From: Euglena gracilis
Lineage: Eukaryota; Euglenida; Euglenophyceae; Euglenales
Direction of reading: 5' to 3'
NCBI GenBank assembly: GCA_039621445.1
Contig: CP154954.1
Coordinates: forward strand, 1,364,001 to 1,428,000
Length of the DNA: 64,000 nt
Below the pieces are notes generated by a model that was not told the origin of the DNA, made no database searches, and was given only the letters and a program-made list of their open reading frames with translations. The position numbers and the translations under genes were made by a program. Position 1 is the stretch's first letter; every line of letters begins with the position of its first letter. Below are positions 52,278 through 64,000 of the stretch, one piece after another.

Positions 52278-52349
52278 TGTCACAGATAGGATTCGAACCT
52301 ACACAAAACAACTTAGAAGGTTGATGCCCGTCCATTAGGCGACTGTGAC
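52278..52349 (-). tRNA. trnR-UCU: tRNA-Arg (UCU)
   Basis: Minus strand GTCACAGTCGCCTAATGG...CCTTCTAAG...GGTTCGAATCC...CTGTGAC, anticodon TCT, perfect 7-bp acceptor stem. Confidence 0.93.
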
Positions 52350-52404
52350 TATATATATTTTAGTTTTTTAGATAAATTTATTACTAATAATAAATTTATA
52401 CTTT

Positions 52405-52533
<129 letters not shown>

Positions 52534-52562
52534 TTAAAATTTTTAGGTGCTATTAGATAAAA

Positions 52563-52669
52563 TTATAAATTTCCTTTACGAATGAAAATTATTCCTATAA
52601 TTAGTGGTCCAGTTAAAGTTATTAAAGTTAACGATCCTAATTGTATCAAAAGTTTTTTAGATTTATCAT
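52563..52669 (-). CDS. psb30: photosystem II protein Psb30 (Ycf12), one-base frameshift
   Basis: The C-terminal 27 residues IQLGSLTLITLTGPLI, IGIIFIRKGNL match Psb30 (...ISGPLVI..LAFRGGNL), a one-helix PSII subunit. An ATG at 52669 (MINLK) is in the wrong phase. One extra A in the AAAAAA run near 52655 would give a 35-residue protein starting there, the usual size. So either a one-base sequence error, or another start. Confidence 0.75.
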
Positions 52670-52818
52670 TAATCTTATATTAATAATATTATTTTAAATA
52701 TTTATGTATTTTAAAGTATTGTCCTAAACTATTACAGTATTTTCTACGATATTTTTCTCATCTGAATTCATGTTTTTATTTTTAATAATTTATATTTTTC
52801 ACTTAATTTTCTTTTTAA

Positions 52819-53291
52819 TTATCTAAATTTTACTGAAGCCTGCCATACAAATGCTAGTAGAAAGAATAAAACAGGTATAATAGGAAGGATTACAAATAGG
52901 AACTTTTTCTTAATCAAGATAAATTTTTATATTTGGAAATAAAATAAAAAAATTTTTTTACTTTAGATTGTATTAATTCGTTTATTTTAGAGTTTATTTT
53001 TTTAGACATTTATATTTTTACTGTAATATTTTTTATTTTATTCTCACTTTTATTTCATTTTTACTTTTATTTTTTATTTTTTTCTAATCTCAACATCAAT
53101 TAGTGGGTCGAATGGAGCATATTGTTCTGGTAATAAGCCAAAAAAGTGTTAGTGGTCGGATTTAATGTTTTTCCTGAATTTTAAAGCAAAATTATTATTA
53201 TTTTATTTTTTAATTTTTTTGTTTTTAGAGTTCTTATGTTAGTTCTTTTTAATCGCAAGTTAAAAAAATTGTTTAAAGTTATAAAAGACAT
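52819..53291 (-). CDS. psbK: photosystem II protein PsbK, 3 exons
   Basis: PsbK is a small one-helix subunit near CP43. Proposed exons: 53291-53259 ([11 protein letters not shown]), 53148-53094 ([19 protein letters not shown], the conserved start of mature PsbK) and 52892-52819 ([25 protein letters not shown]). They sum to 54 codons in phase. Intron 1 (110 nt, starts TTGCG) has group III size and 5' end (NUNNG). Intron 2 (201 nt, starts TTGAG) is twice that size, which suggests a twintron (one group III intron inside another). The third and second exons are certain by homology; the first exon is inferred from phase and intron size. Confidence 0.8.
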
Positions 53292-53386
53292 TTTATTTTC
53301 CCATATTTATTTTTGAGTTTGTTGTTTTGACAAAATAATTATAATGAGTAAAATTAAGTTCCTATCATTATTATATTAATAATGAT

Positions 53387-53458
53387 GCCTTTTTAGCTCA
53401 GTGGTAGAGCATTGTATTTGTAATGCGGTGGTCGTCGGTTCGAATCCGACAAAAGGCT
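53387..53458 (+). tRNA. trnT-UGU: tRNA-Thr (UGU)
   Basis: GCCTTTTTAGCTCAGTGG...TATTTGTAATG...GGTTCGAATCC...AAAAGGC, anticodon TGT. First of three plus-strand tRNAs in a row. Confidence 0.93.
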
Positions 53459-53463
53459 TGTGT

Positions 53464-53535
53464 GCAGATGTAGCTCAGTGGTAGAGCGCAACCTTGCCAA
53501 GGTTGATGCCATGGGTTCGAGTCCCATTATCTGCT
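53464..53535 (+). tRNA. trnG-GCC: tRNA-Gly (GCC)
   Basis: GCAGATGTAGCTCAGTGG...CCTTGC C AAGG...GGTTCGAGTCC...TATCTGC, anticodon GCC; 5 nt after trnT. Confidence 0.93.
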
Positions 53536-53547
53536 TATAGATTTTAG

Positions 53548-53621
53548 GGCGGAGTAGAGCAGTCAGGTAGCTCGCAGGGCTCATAATCCTGAAGTCAGAG
53601 GTTCAAATCCTTTCTCCGCTA
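53548..53621 (+). tRNA. trnfM-CAU: initiator tRNA-fMet (CAU)
   Basis: GCGGAGTAGAGCAGTCAGG...GGCTCATAATCC...GGTTCAAATCC...CTCCGC, anticodon CAT. The unpaired first acceptor position (G-T) and the GAGCAGT D arm mark the initiator form rather than elongator Met. Confidence 0.9.
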
Positions 53622-53797
53622 CATCAATTTTTGCATATTTCAAATAAATAAATTTTATAAATTTCTTTATTTTTAATATAATACTTTCTTAGTATTTTAT
53701 TAATTTACTGTTTGTTCATATTTAAAATTAAAATCATTGTGTAAAATATTTCATTTTGCAGATATATTTATAGATTCAAAGAGTTCTTAATAAAAAA

Positions 53798-53882
53798 GGA
53801 GAAGAAGGGATTTGAACCCTCGGTGTTTATTAGACACACTCGATTAGCAATCGAGCTCTTTCGACCACTCAGACACTTCTCC
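53798..53882 (-). tRNA. trnS-GCU: tRNA-Ser (GCU)
   Basis: Minus strand GGAGAAGTGTCTGAGTGG...GATTGCTAATCG, long variable arm, GGTTCAAATCC, CTTCTCC; anticodon GCT. Confidence 0.93.
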
Positions 53883-53897
53883 AATATTTTATTTTCC

Positions 53898-53968
53898 TGA
53901 GGCGGGAGGATTCGAACCTCCGAATGACAGGGCCAAAACCCGTTGCCTTACCACTTGGCTACGCCTCA
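53898..53968 (-). tRNA. trnQ-UUG: tRNA-Gln (UUG)
   Basis: Minus strand TGAGGCGTAGCCAAGTGG...GTTTTGGCCC...GGTTCGAATCC...CGCCTCA, anticodon TTG. Confidence 0.93.
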
Positions 53969-54031
53969 AACTTTGTATTTATGTATAAAGAATTTTAGTT
54001 GAAAACTATCGAATTTTTAGTTTTCAACTTT

Positions 54032-54950
54032 TTAATACCCTTTTATTGGCACATTTAAAAATGATGCTATTTCACTTGCTTGTTTTTCTAAATCACTTAT
54101 TTTTATTGGATTTGATAATTGTATTATTGGAAGATCATTTTTATCTTTAATACGCAAAAAAACATTTTGTTTTACATTAAAGTACTCATTTTTTATTTCA
54201 ATTCTAATTCCTTCATTAAAATAATTTTTTAAACTTTTTTTTGAACTGTATGTGCTTTTTGCAGACAGCTCGTTTTTTTGACTCTTTTTAAATTTTCTTT
54301 TCGAATTTTTAAGTTTAATGATTATGCAATAATATTTTTATTTTTTATTAAATTTTATATTTTAATGATTTATTTTTTATTCTATTTTTGACATATTAAA
54401 ATGTTTGTAATACTTTTGATTCTTGGTTTATATTTATAATTATATTTTTTTAGTTAATTACTTATATATTTTATTGAGACGTATATTAATTGCAGTTATC
54501 TCATTCTTTTACTATGTCTTTAAGTGAATACGTTATATTTATATCAGAATTTTTTCCTTGTTTACCCTTTCGGTAAATTGTCATTAAATTTAACTCTTTG
54601 TTGAATTCGTTATAACCTTCGCCAACTCCGTTTAAAATTATACTTATTTGATTTATACTAAATAAAATTCCGCAAGTACCATAAAAACACATTGTTATTC
54701 CTTGAGGAAAAAATATTATTTCGCTTGCGTCTAAAAAATATATTAGATTATTTCCTATATAACTTGATATTCCTACTATTAAAAATCCGATTCCTCCTAA
54801 TAACATTACAATATTATAAAACCATTTTATTATTTTATTATTTTCTTTTATTTCTTGACGCAATATTTTTGGGAGGTTTATTTGTTTTTGTTTTGCTTTT
54901 ATATTTTCATTTTTTGAAAGTGTCATATTATTTATATCTCTTAGATTCAT
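54032..54950 (-). CDS. ycf4: photosystem I assembly protein Ycf4, 2 exons
   Basis: Ycf4 is a thylakoid scaffold for PSI assembly. Exon 1 (54950 to about 54510) has two membrane helices and the family blocks GFLIVGISSYIGNN and FFPQGITMCFYGTCGILFS. Exon 2 (about 54230-54032) has IRIEIKNEYF and the conserved C-terminus DLEKQASEIASFLNVPI. The intron is about 270 nt. A domain-V-like hairpin AGCTGTCTGC...GCACATACAGTTC near its 3' end (about 54275-54245) makes it a small group II intron. Exon 1 starts 7 nt after the tufA stop, so co-transcription with tufA is likely. The N-terminal 30 residues are polar and poorly conserved. Confidence 0.92.
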
Positions 54951-54957
54951 AAATTAA

Positions 54958-56401
54958 TTATTGTATTATTGATAAAACAACGCCGGCACCCACAGTTCTA
55001 CCACCTTCTCTAATTGCAAATCTCATACCTTTTTTCCAATATGTTTTATTTGATATAATTTAAACGAAAGTTTTTATTTTATTTTATTTTATTTTATTTT
55101 ATTTTATTTTATTTTATTTTATTTTATTTTATTAAACGACACTTCTATTGCAATGGGTTGTATTAATTCTACTTTCATTTTTATTCTATCCCCAGGCATT
55201 ACCATTTGCGCAGGATTATCATTGTCTGATCTAAATGATTCGATTTTTCCAGTTACATCTGTTGTACGTACATAAAACTGTGGTCTATATCCTTCAAAAA
55301 AAGGTGTATGTCTTCCCCCCTCTTCTTTAGTAAGAATGTATACTTGGGAATCAAATTTTGTATGTGGATTTATTGTTCTTGGTTTTGCTAATACCATTCC
55401 TCGTTCAACATCATTTTTTTGTATACCTCTTAATAAAACTCCAACGTTGTCTCCTGCAAGAGCTTCATCTAAACTTTTTTGAAACATTTCTAGTCCTGTT
55501 ATTGTTGTGGAACGTGTGTCTTTTAATCCTACAAGTTCTACTGTCTCACCTACTTTTATTGTTCCACGTTCCACACGTCCTGTTGCTACAGTTCCTCTTC
55601 CTGTAATTGATAAAACGTCTTCAATAGCCATAAGGAAATCTTTTTCTGTATCTCTTGTAGGTGTAGGTATATAAGAATCTACTTGATCCATTAAGTTTAA
55701 TATTTTATCCACCCACTTGTTTTTCTCCTTTAGTAATTTTAGGATTTTTTGTTAATGCTTCAACAGATAATAGGGCTGATCCAGGTATAACAGGAATATC
55801 GTCTCCTGGAAACTCGTAATTACTTAGAGTTTCTCGAATTTCTAATTCAACTAATTCTAATAGTTCACTATCGTTTTTGATGGAATATTTTCTTCATTTA
55901 ATTTTAAAATTAATTTTATTTTTTATATGTTTTTTAAGTTTCTCTTTTAGTGAAGGTTTTTAATTTTTAAGCTTATTCTACTTGGTCTTCTTTATTTAAA
56001 AAAACAACGATGTTAGGTACTCCTACTTGTTTTGCTAAAAGAATATGTTCTTTAGTTTGTGGCATTGGTCCATCCGCCGCCGAAACGACTAGTATCGCTC
56101 CATCCATTTGAGCAGCTCCTGTTATCATATTTTTTACATAATCCGCATGCCCTGGGCAATCTACATGTGCATAATGTCGATTTTTTGTTTCATATTCTAC
56201 ATGTGCTGTATTTATAGTTATTCCTCGGGCTTTTTCTTCTGGAGCTGAATCAATATCTTCATATCTTTTGGCTTTTGAATTTCCTGTTGCAGCTAGAGCC
56301 ATAGTTATTGCCGCTGTTAAAGTAGTTTTTCCATGGTCAACATGTCCAATTGTGCCTATGTTAATATGTGGCTTAGTTCTTTCAAATTTCTGACGAGCCA
56401 T
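54958..56401 (-). CDS. tufA: elongation factor Tu (TufA), 3 exons, one-base frameshift
   Basis: EF-Tu delivers aminoacyl-tRNA to the plastid ribosome. Exon 1 56401-55977 has all GTPase motifs up to G4: [10 protein letters not shown] (G1), RGITINTAH (G2), DCPGHADY (G3), NKED (G4). Exon 2 55873-55143 has GSALLS (G5), domain 2 ([18 protein letters not shown]) and most of domain 3. Exon 3 55032-54958 ends [23 protein letters not shown]. Exons total 409 residues after removing one surplus A in the run at 55720-55724, where GENKWVDK is broken. Both introns (103 and 110 nt) are group III size; the second is mostly a TTTTA repeat. Follows rps12-rps7 as in the bacterial str operon. Confidence 0.93.
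55072..55131. repeat. (TTTTA)12 microsatellite inside a tufA group III intron
   Basis: Twelve perfect 5-bp units fill 60 of the 110 nt of tufA intron 2 (55142-55033). On the transcribed strand it reads (TAAAA)n directly after the intron's 5' end GTGTCGTTTAA. Confidence 0.95.
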
Positions 56402-56571
56402 TTTTATTTTTTGTTTTCTTTTATGAAACTTTTTTTTTGAAAAAATTTTATTATCTTAAAATTAATAAAATTTTTATTTTATTTAAAATATTTAATTAAC
56501 TCATTTTATTAGAAAGATTTTGGTCAAATTTTATTTTTTATTTTTTTTAACGCTTAAAAAATTTATATATA

Positions 56572-57042
56572 TTAAAATTTCATATTTGAGAATGCTTTAT
56601 TTGCTTCAGCTGTTTTATGTATCTCCTCTTTTTTTTTTACAGCTTCACCTGTGTTATTCGATGCATCAATTATTTCATTTTTTAGTTTTGTGGATATTCC
56701 TCTTCCTTTTCTTTCTCTAGCTTTTTCTATTATGAATTTTAATGCTAAGCTAGTTCCACGATCTTCTTTTACTTCTACAGGAACTTGATATATTGTTCTT
56801 CCGATACGACGCTTTCTTGTTTCCATTTGTGGAGATGCGTTTTTTATCGCTTTTCTTAGAATGTCTAAGGGGTCTTTTTTATAAATTTCCTGTATATTTT
56901 TCATTGTTTCATAAAAAATATACTGAGCTAGAGTTTTTTTTCCATTCAATAATATTTTATTAATTACTTTACTTGCTAAAGTACTGTTATAGATAGGATC
57001 TTGTGATATTATTCTTTTTTTTGCTCTTCTTCTTCGAGACAT
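56572..57042 (-). CDS. rps7: ribosomal protein S7
   Basis: Complete intronless 156-residue S7, a 30S head protein contacting the 16S 3' domain. MSRRRRAKKR start, RRIGRTIYQVPVEV in the middle, and the C-terminal NTGEAVKKKEEIHKTAEANK block are all conserved. Length equals the family. Lies between rps12 and tufA. Confidence 0.97.
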   Translation of the reverse strand: MSRRRRAKKRIISQDPIYNSTLASKVINKILLNGKKTLAQYIFYETMKNIQEIYKKDPLDILRKAIKNASPQMETRKRRIGRTIYQVPVEVKEDRGTSLALKFIIEKARERKGRGISTKLKNEIIDASNNTGEAVKKKEEIHKTAEANKAFSNMKF

Positions 57043-57119
57043 ATATATAAGTTAAATTTCTATTTTTCTAAATTTCTTTTTCAACTTTAGTGTTTTATTT
57101 TAGTTAATTTGGGTTGGTT

Positions 57120-57497
57120 TTATTTGGGTTTTGGTTTTTTTACACCGTATTTAGATCTTGCATTTTTGCGATTTTTTACACTTGCTGCGTCTAAACATCC
57201 ACGTATTACGTGGTACTTTACTCCTGGTAAATCTTTAACTCTTCCACCTCTGATAAGGACTACTGAATGTTCTTGTAAATTATGCCCTATTCCTGGTATA
57301 TAAGCTGTAACTTCTAACCCTGAAGAAAGTCTTACCCTTGTTACTTTGCGCAAGGCGGAATTTGGTTTTTTTGGTGTTGTTGTGTAAACCCGCATGCATA
57401 TTGCGCGTTTTTGCGGGCATCCTTTTAATGCTGGTGATTTAGTTTTTCGTTTTATTTTTTTTCTCGGTGAGCGTGTTAATTGTTCTATTGTAGGCAT
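57120..57497 (-). CDS. rps12: ribosomal protein S12
   Basis: Complete intronless 125-residue S12, part of the decoding centre. [14 protein letters not shown] start; [13 protein letters not shown], the loop with the streptomycin-site Lys, and [18 protein letters not shown] are conserved. Not trans-spliced, unlike land-plant rps12. First gene of the rps12-rps7-tufA cluster. Confidence 0.97.
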   Translation of the reverse strand: MPTIEQLTRSPRKKIKRKTKSPALKGCPQKRAICMRVYTTTPKKPNSALRKVTRVRLSSGLEVTAYIPGIGHNLQEHSVVLIRGGRVKDLPGVKYHVIRGCLDAASVKNRKNARSKYGVKKPKPK

Positions 57498-57660
57498 TTT
57501 AGTTTTTTATTCTATTTTAGGGTAATATTTATTTTGCTTTAAAATATTTTTATCTATTTTTTCTTGCGTTTTTTTTTTTAATCATCTTTTTGTTATGTGC
57601 GTAGGTTTTCTTTCGAAATAACAATTTATAAATTTACTTTTTTATATTTATATTTATATT

Positions 57661-58277
57661 CTAAAAAGAATTCTTTTTTTCATCATAAATTTTTACTATT
57701 ACATAGGTTATGTTTGATTTAGTTATTAGTTTTAATTTCTTTATTTTTTCAAATTTCCCAATGCATTAAAATGTTTTACTAATACGTATTTATTATTTTT
57801 ATTTTTATAGTTTTGTATGATACATTATTATACATATTTTATCTATGCACGTATATTTTTTCCTACTCGTTTTTTGTATGATAAATAGAATATTAAAATA
57901 TATTCTTTATTTTTACGTTTTAATCGTAAGTAATTTTCTTCGCTATTTAAAATTTTTGATATATTATTTCTTTTTTTTTCCCAATATTAATTCTAAAAAA
58001 TCAGGATATGAAAAAGCCTAATATGAATTTCTTTTTTATAATTTTTAATAATTTACTTTTTTTTGTCTTCTTTTATTGCAGTAATTTTGAAATTTCTTAG
58101 GTTAGCTATTTCTTGGTCATAATCTTATTTCAATATTTTTAATGCAGATTTTCCTTTTACTTGTTTTAAAAACCAACAAAATAATTTTTTATCATATTAT
58201 TTCCGGAAGTAGTTTTTTTTATTACCATATTACCCATTCGTTCGATAGTAAGAATTTTTCCTTTTTTTGGATTTCAT
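57661..58277 (-). pseudogene. unrecognised broken ORF between rpl20 and rps12
   Basis: Starts at an ATG overlapping the rpl20 stop (TTATGA). Protein-like pieces run on in shifting frames: KGKILTIERMGNMVIKKTT; CWFLKQVKGKSALKILK, TAA, DYDQEIANLRNFKITAIKED; SKLLKIIKKKFILGFF, TGA; then ISKILNSEENYLRLKRKN, KEYILIFYLSYKKRVGKNIR, TAG; and finally LGKFEKIKKLKLITKSN, ITYVIVKIYDEKKNSF. It is very basic, as a ribosomal or RNA-binding protein would be. I do not recognise it. Breaks fall in A runs or are single stop codons, so a real gene with sequence errors, a gene with undetected small introns, or a decaying gene are all possible. Confidence 0.4.
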
Positions 58278-58648
58278 AAGTTAATTCCTGTTGATTTCAT
58301 AATAGGTTTTGATAAATGACTGAATGATTTAGAATCTCTAACGTTTATTTCAGAAAGTAGTTTTTTGTTTACATAGGTTTTCGTTTTTCTAAGAAAAGAT
58401 ACGAAAATATTATATTTTTCATTTATGGTTAGATAGTATTTTAGTCCACCATTTATTCTTGTTATCCACAATGTTTTATTTATATTTTTTTTTTTTTTTC
58501 AATCATAAAAAGCATAGTGTCTAGCTTTCATTAACTGTTGATTTCCTGTTCGAAAAAGTTTCGAATGTCCTCCAACCCATCCTTTCATTTTTGATATTTT
58601 TCTTTTTCGCTTTTTTTTACTTATACCATTATTTTTGATTCGTGTCAT
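58274..58648 (-). CDS. rpl20: ribosomal protein L20 with an internal in-frame UGA
   Basis: L20 binds 23S rRNA early in 50S assembly. MTRIKNNGISKKKRKRK start, then GWVGGHSKLFRTGNQQLMKA, R-H-Y-A-F-Y-D, stop codon TGA (58501-58499), a run of 14 A, then LWITRINGGLKYY and LLSEINVRDSKSFSHL. The phase is kept from ATG to the final TGA (124 codons). Codon 50 would be Arg or Lys in most L20 proteins, so TGA probably stands for AGA or CGA, or lies in a badly read homopolymer. The C-terminus is of normal length. Confidence 0.85.
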
Positions 58649-58917
58649 ATGTATTTTGTTGATTAAAGTATTCCTAGAAATTAAATTTTAAACATAATTC
58701 CTTTTGAATTTTTTACCTCTTTTATTGTATGTTTTACTTTAGATTATTTTATTTTTGTACTTTTTTTTGCACTAACAAAATTTTTTTCAGAATAATAATA
58801 ATGATGGTTAGCTTTCTACAAACTTGCGTAATGTTTTTTTTAATAAAAATTCACATTTTTATTATAATGAAGTCTGTTTTTTTGTCACTATTTATATATT
58901 ATGTTATTATTATTCTT

Positions 58918-59079
58918 ATGTTGATATTAAAAGTATTTGTATACGCTTTGATTTTAATTTTTGTTTCATTATTTGTTTTTGGACTTTTGTCTAACGATCC
59001 TGGTCGTAACCCATATGATGATACAGGCGAGTTAATGAGGGAAGTCTTTTATAAAGATCCTTATAAAGGACCTTTATAA
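58918..59079 (+). CDS. psbI: photosystem II protein PsbI with C-terminal extension
   Basis: One membrane helix and the PsbI end block: [31 protein letters not shown]. Normal PsbI ends about here (near 36 residues). This one continues 17 more, [21 protein letters not shown], to TAA. ATG 58918 is chosen by homology. Upstream in-frame codons are of intron or spacer character. No intron is needed. Confidence 0.9.
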   Translation: MLILKVFVYALILIFVSLFVFGLLSNDPGRNPYDDTGELMREVFYKDPYKGPL

Positions 59080-59153
59080 TTTAATATTTAATTTTTATTA
59101 TTATAAATAATAATCTTGTTGTATGATTATTTGATAATCATATAATATTTTTA

Positions 59154-59226
59154 GGGATTGTAGTTTAATGGTTAGAGCACCGCCCTGTCACGGCGGAAGT
59201 TGCGGGTTCGAGTCCCGTCAGTCCCG
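59154..59226 (+). tRNA. trnD-GUC: tRNA-Asp (GUC)
   Basis: GGGATTGTAGTTTAATGG...CCTGTCACGG...GGTTCGAGTCC...CAGTCCCG, anticodon GTC. Confidence 0.95.
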
Positions 59227-59295
59227 TTCCCTTTTTTATAAGTTTTTTAAATATTTAGTTTTTTGGATGATAAAATAAAATTTTTATAGTTATCC

Positions 59296-59781
59296 ATGGT
59301 TGAAACTCTTGTGTGGTTCTATTTATCGCAAAGTTTTATTTGCTTATTGTTTTATTTAAAGAGTATTTATATTTTTTAAGTATTATTATTAAAAATAATG
59401 TTTAGCTTTAACTATAATTAAAACTTTGAAAATTATTATGTTCATTTTTTGTATTGTGCGTTAATGTTTTTGCGAAAACGTTCACAGATTTTTATTATTT
59501 ATTCTTTAAAATACATTTTTATATTAATAATTTTAATATTTAATGAAAAATTTTTTATGACTTAAAAAGTTTATATTTGAAATAGTTTTTAAGCTGGGTG
59601 TTTGTTTATTTTGGCCTCCCTAGTTTTTAGAGAGATAAAAATTATTTTTTCATTTGACTTGGATATAATGTATCTACTTTAATTGTCAGGTATTATTTTA
59701 GGATTAATTCCAATAACTATTTGTGGTTTGTTTTTTACGGCGTATTTACAATATATGCGAAGTGGTAATTCTTTTTATTAA
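59296..59781 (+). CDS. petG: cytochrome b6f subunit V (PetG), 2 exons
   Basis: PetG is a one-helix subunit needed for b6f stability. Exon 1 59296-59310 codes MVETL. Exon 2 59683-59781 codes [32 protein letters not shown]. The 38 codons including TAA are in phase and 37 residues is the family length. The intron (372 nt) starts GTGTGG, as a group II intron does. Five-codon first exons are hard to find by gene callers. Confidence 0.92.
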
Positions 59782-59828
59782 ATAAAACTTAAGTTCTAAT
59801 TACATTTATAATTTATTTAACTTTAAGT

Positions 59829-59901
59829 GAGTTGGTAGCTCAGTTGGTAGAGCACTCGGCTTTTAACCGATCGGTCCTGGGTTCGAATCCCAGCCAACTC
59901 A
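59829..59901 (+). tRNA. trnK-UUU: tRNA-Lys (UUU)
   Basis: GAGTTGGTAGCTCAGTTGG...GCTTTTAACC...GGTTCGAATCC...CCAACTCA, anticodon TTT. It lacks the intron with matK found in plants. 44 nt before psaA. Confidence 0.95.
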
Positions 59902-59918
59902 TTTTTAATTTTGTGTAG

Positions 59919-63034
<3,116 letters not shown>

Positions 63035-63420
63035 TAGATATTGTTATAATGTGAATAAAATTTTATTTTTACTAAAAAATACATAGAATTTTAATAAATT
63101 AATTCTTTTTAATTTAATAAAGTATTAAATTTTTTTGCTAAAATTTGTTTTTAACTTTCCTACTATTAAACATTTAAGTATTTGGTTTATACTTACAAAA
63201 AATTTTTTATATAATTTTATTAGTCACGTAAACATTAACTGTCAAATAAAAAGTTTGGAACTTTTTAAAGTTATTTTATTAATAAAAATTTTTATACTAG
63301 TGAAAATAATTTAAATAAAGCTCTTACTTTTATTTTTCGTCAAATTTTGGTCTAAATAGTATTTAGATATATTTACTTATAACTTTTATCTGTTTTTAAA
63401 ATTATTAATTTTTTTTATCT

Positions 63421-64000
<580 letters not shown>

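Noticed and set aside
58729-58917. A longer PsbI starting at an upstream codon
   Set aside because: The upstream 63 codons are low-complexity Phe/Ile with no PsbI similarity; the family start fits ATG 58918.

Overview
The window is a piece of a euglenophyte (photosynthetic euglenoid, Euglena-like) chloroplast genome. Four things show this: the gene set is purely plastid; almost every protein gene is cut by group II introns or by ~100-nt group III introns; rRNA operons are in tandem; and psbD/psbC, tufA and psbK carry intron patterns of the kind known from Euglena. The genus cannot be fixed from sequence alone. Base composition is very AT-rich. Strand skew follows gene direction (A/C-rich on the + strand for minus genes, T/G-rich for plus genes).

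Layout. 1-10.7 kb, minus: rpoB - rpoC1 - rpoC2 (rpoC2 runs off the window start), split into at least 22 exons. 10.7-13.3 kb: one possible small broken gene, then low-complexity DNA. 13.3-25.0 kb, minus: two tandem ~5.92-kb rRNA units (16S-trnI-trnA-23S-5S), each with a leader holding tRNA pseudogenes and a 16S 3' relic. 25.0-26.1 kb: C/T-rich DNA and a strand-skew switch. 26.2-47.2 kb, plus: the 3' part of psbD and all of psbC, overlapping as in cyanobacteria and inflated to 21 kb by introns that hold three maturase-type proteins, a 317-aa unknown ORF and a ~4.5-kb T-saturated decayed duplication. 47.2-50.3 kb, plus: trnL and psbA (5 exons). 50.3-54.0 kb: a broken unknown gene, psaM, psb30, psbK and six tRNAs. 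54.0-58.6 kb, minus: rpl20 - unknown broken gene - rps12 - rps7 - tufA - ycf4. 58.9-63.0 kb, plus: psbI, trnD, petG, trnK and psaA. 63.4-64.0 kb: an exact inverted copy of the start of the last rpoB exon and its intron.

How the genes work together: photosystem II (psbA, psbC, psbD, psbI, psbK, psb30), photosystem I (psaA, psaM, assembly factor ycf4), cytochrome b6f (petG), and the plastid expression machinery (RNA polymerase, rRNAs, tRNAs, rps7, rps12, rpl20, EF-Tu). The intron-encoded proteins are candidate splicing factors; all three have lost the reverse-transcriptase YxDD residues.

Reliability. Several conserved genes carry one-base frameshifts, mostly in homopolymers (tufA, psbC exon 10, psb30, two maturases), so uncorrected sequencing error is likely in places. 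Two genes are incomplete at intron positions: psbD lacks its first ~200 codons next to the rRNA repeat, and psaA lacks its last ~70 codons next to the rpoB copy. Either assembly chimerism or real intron-mediated rearrangement could explain this.
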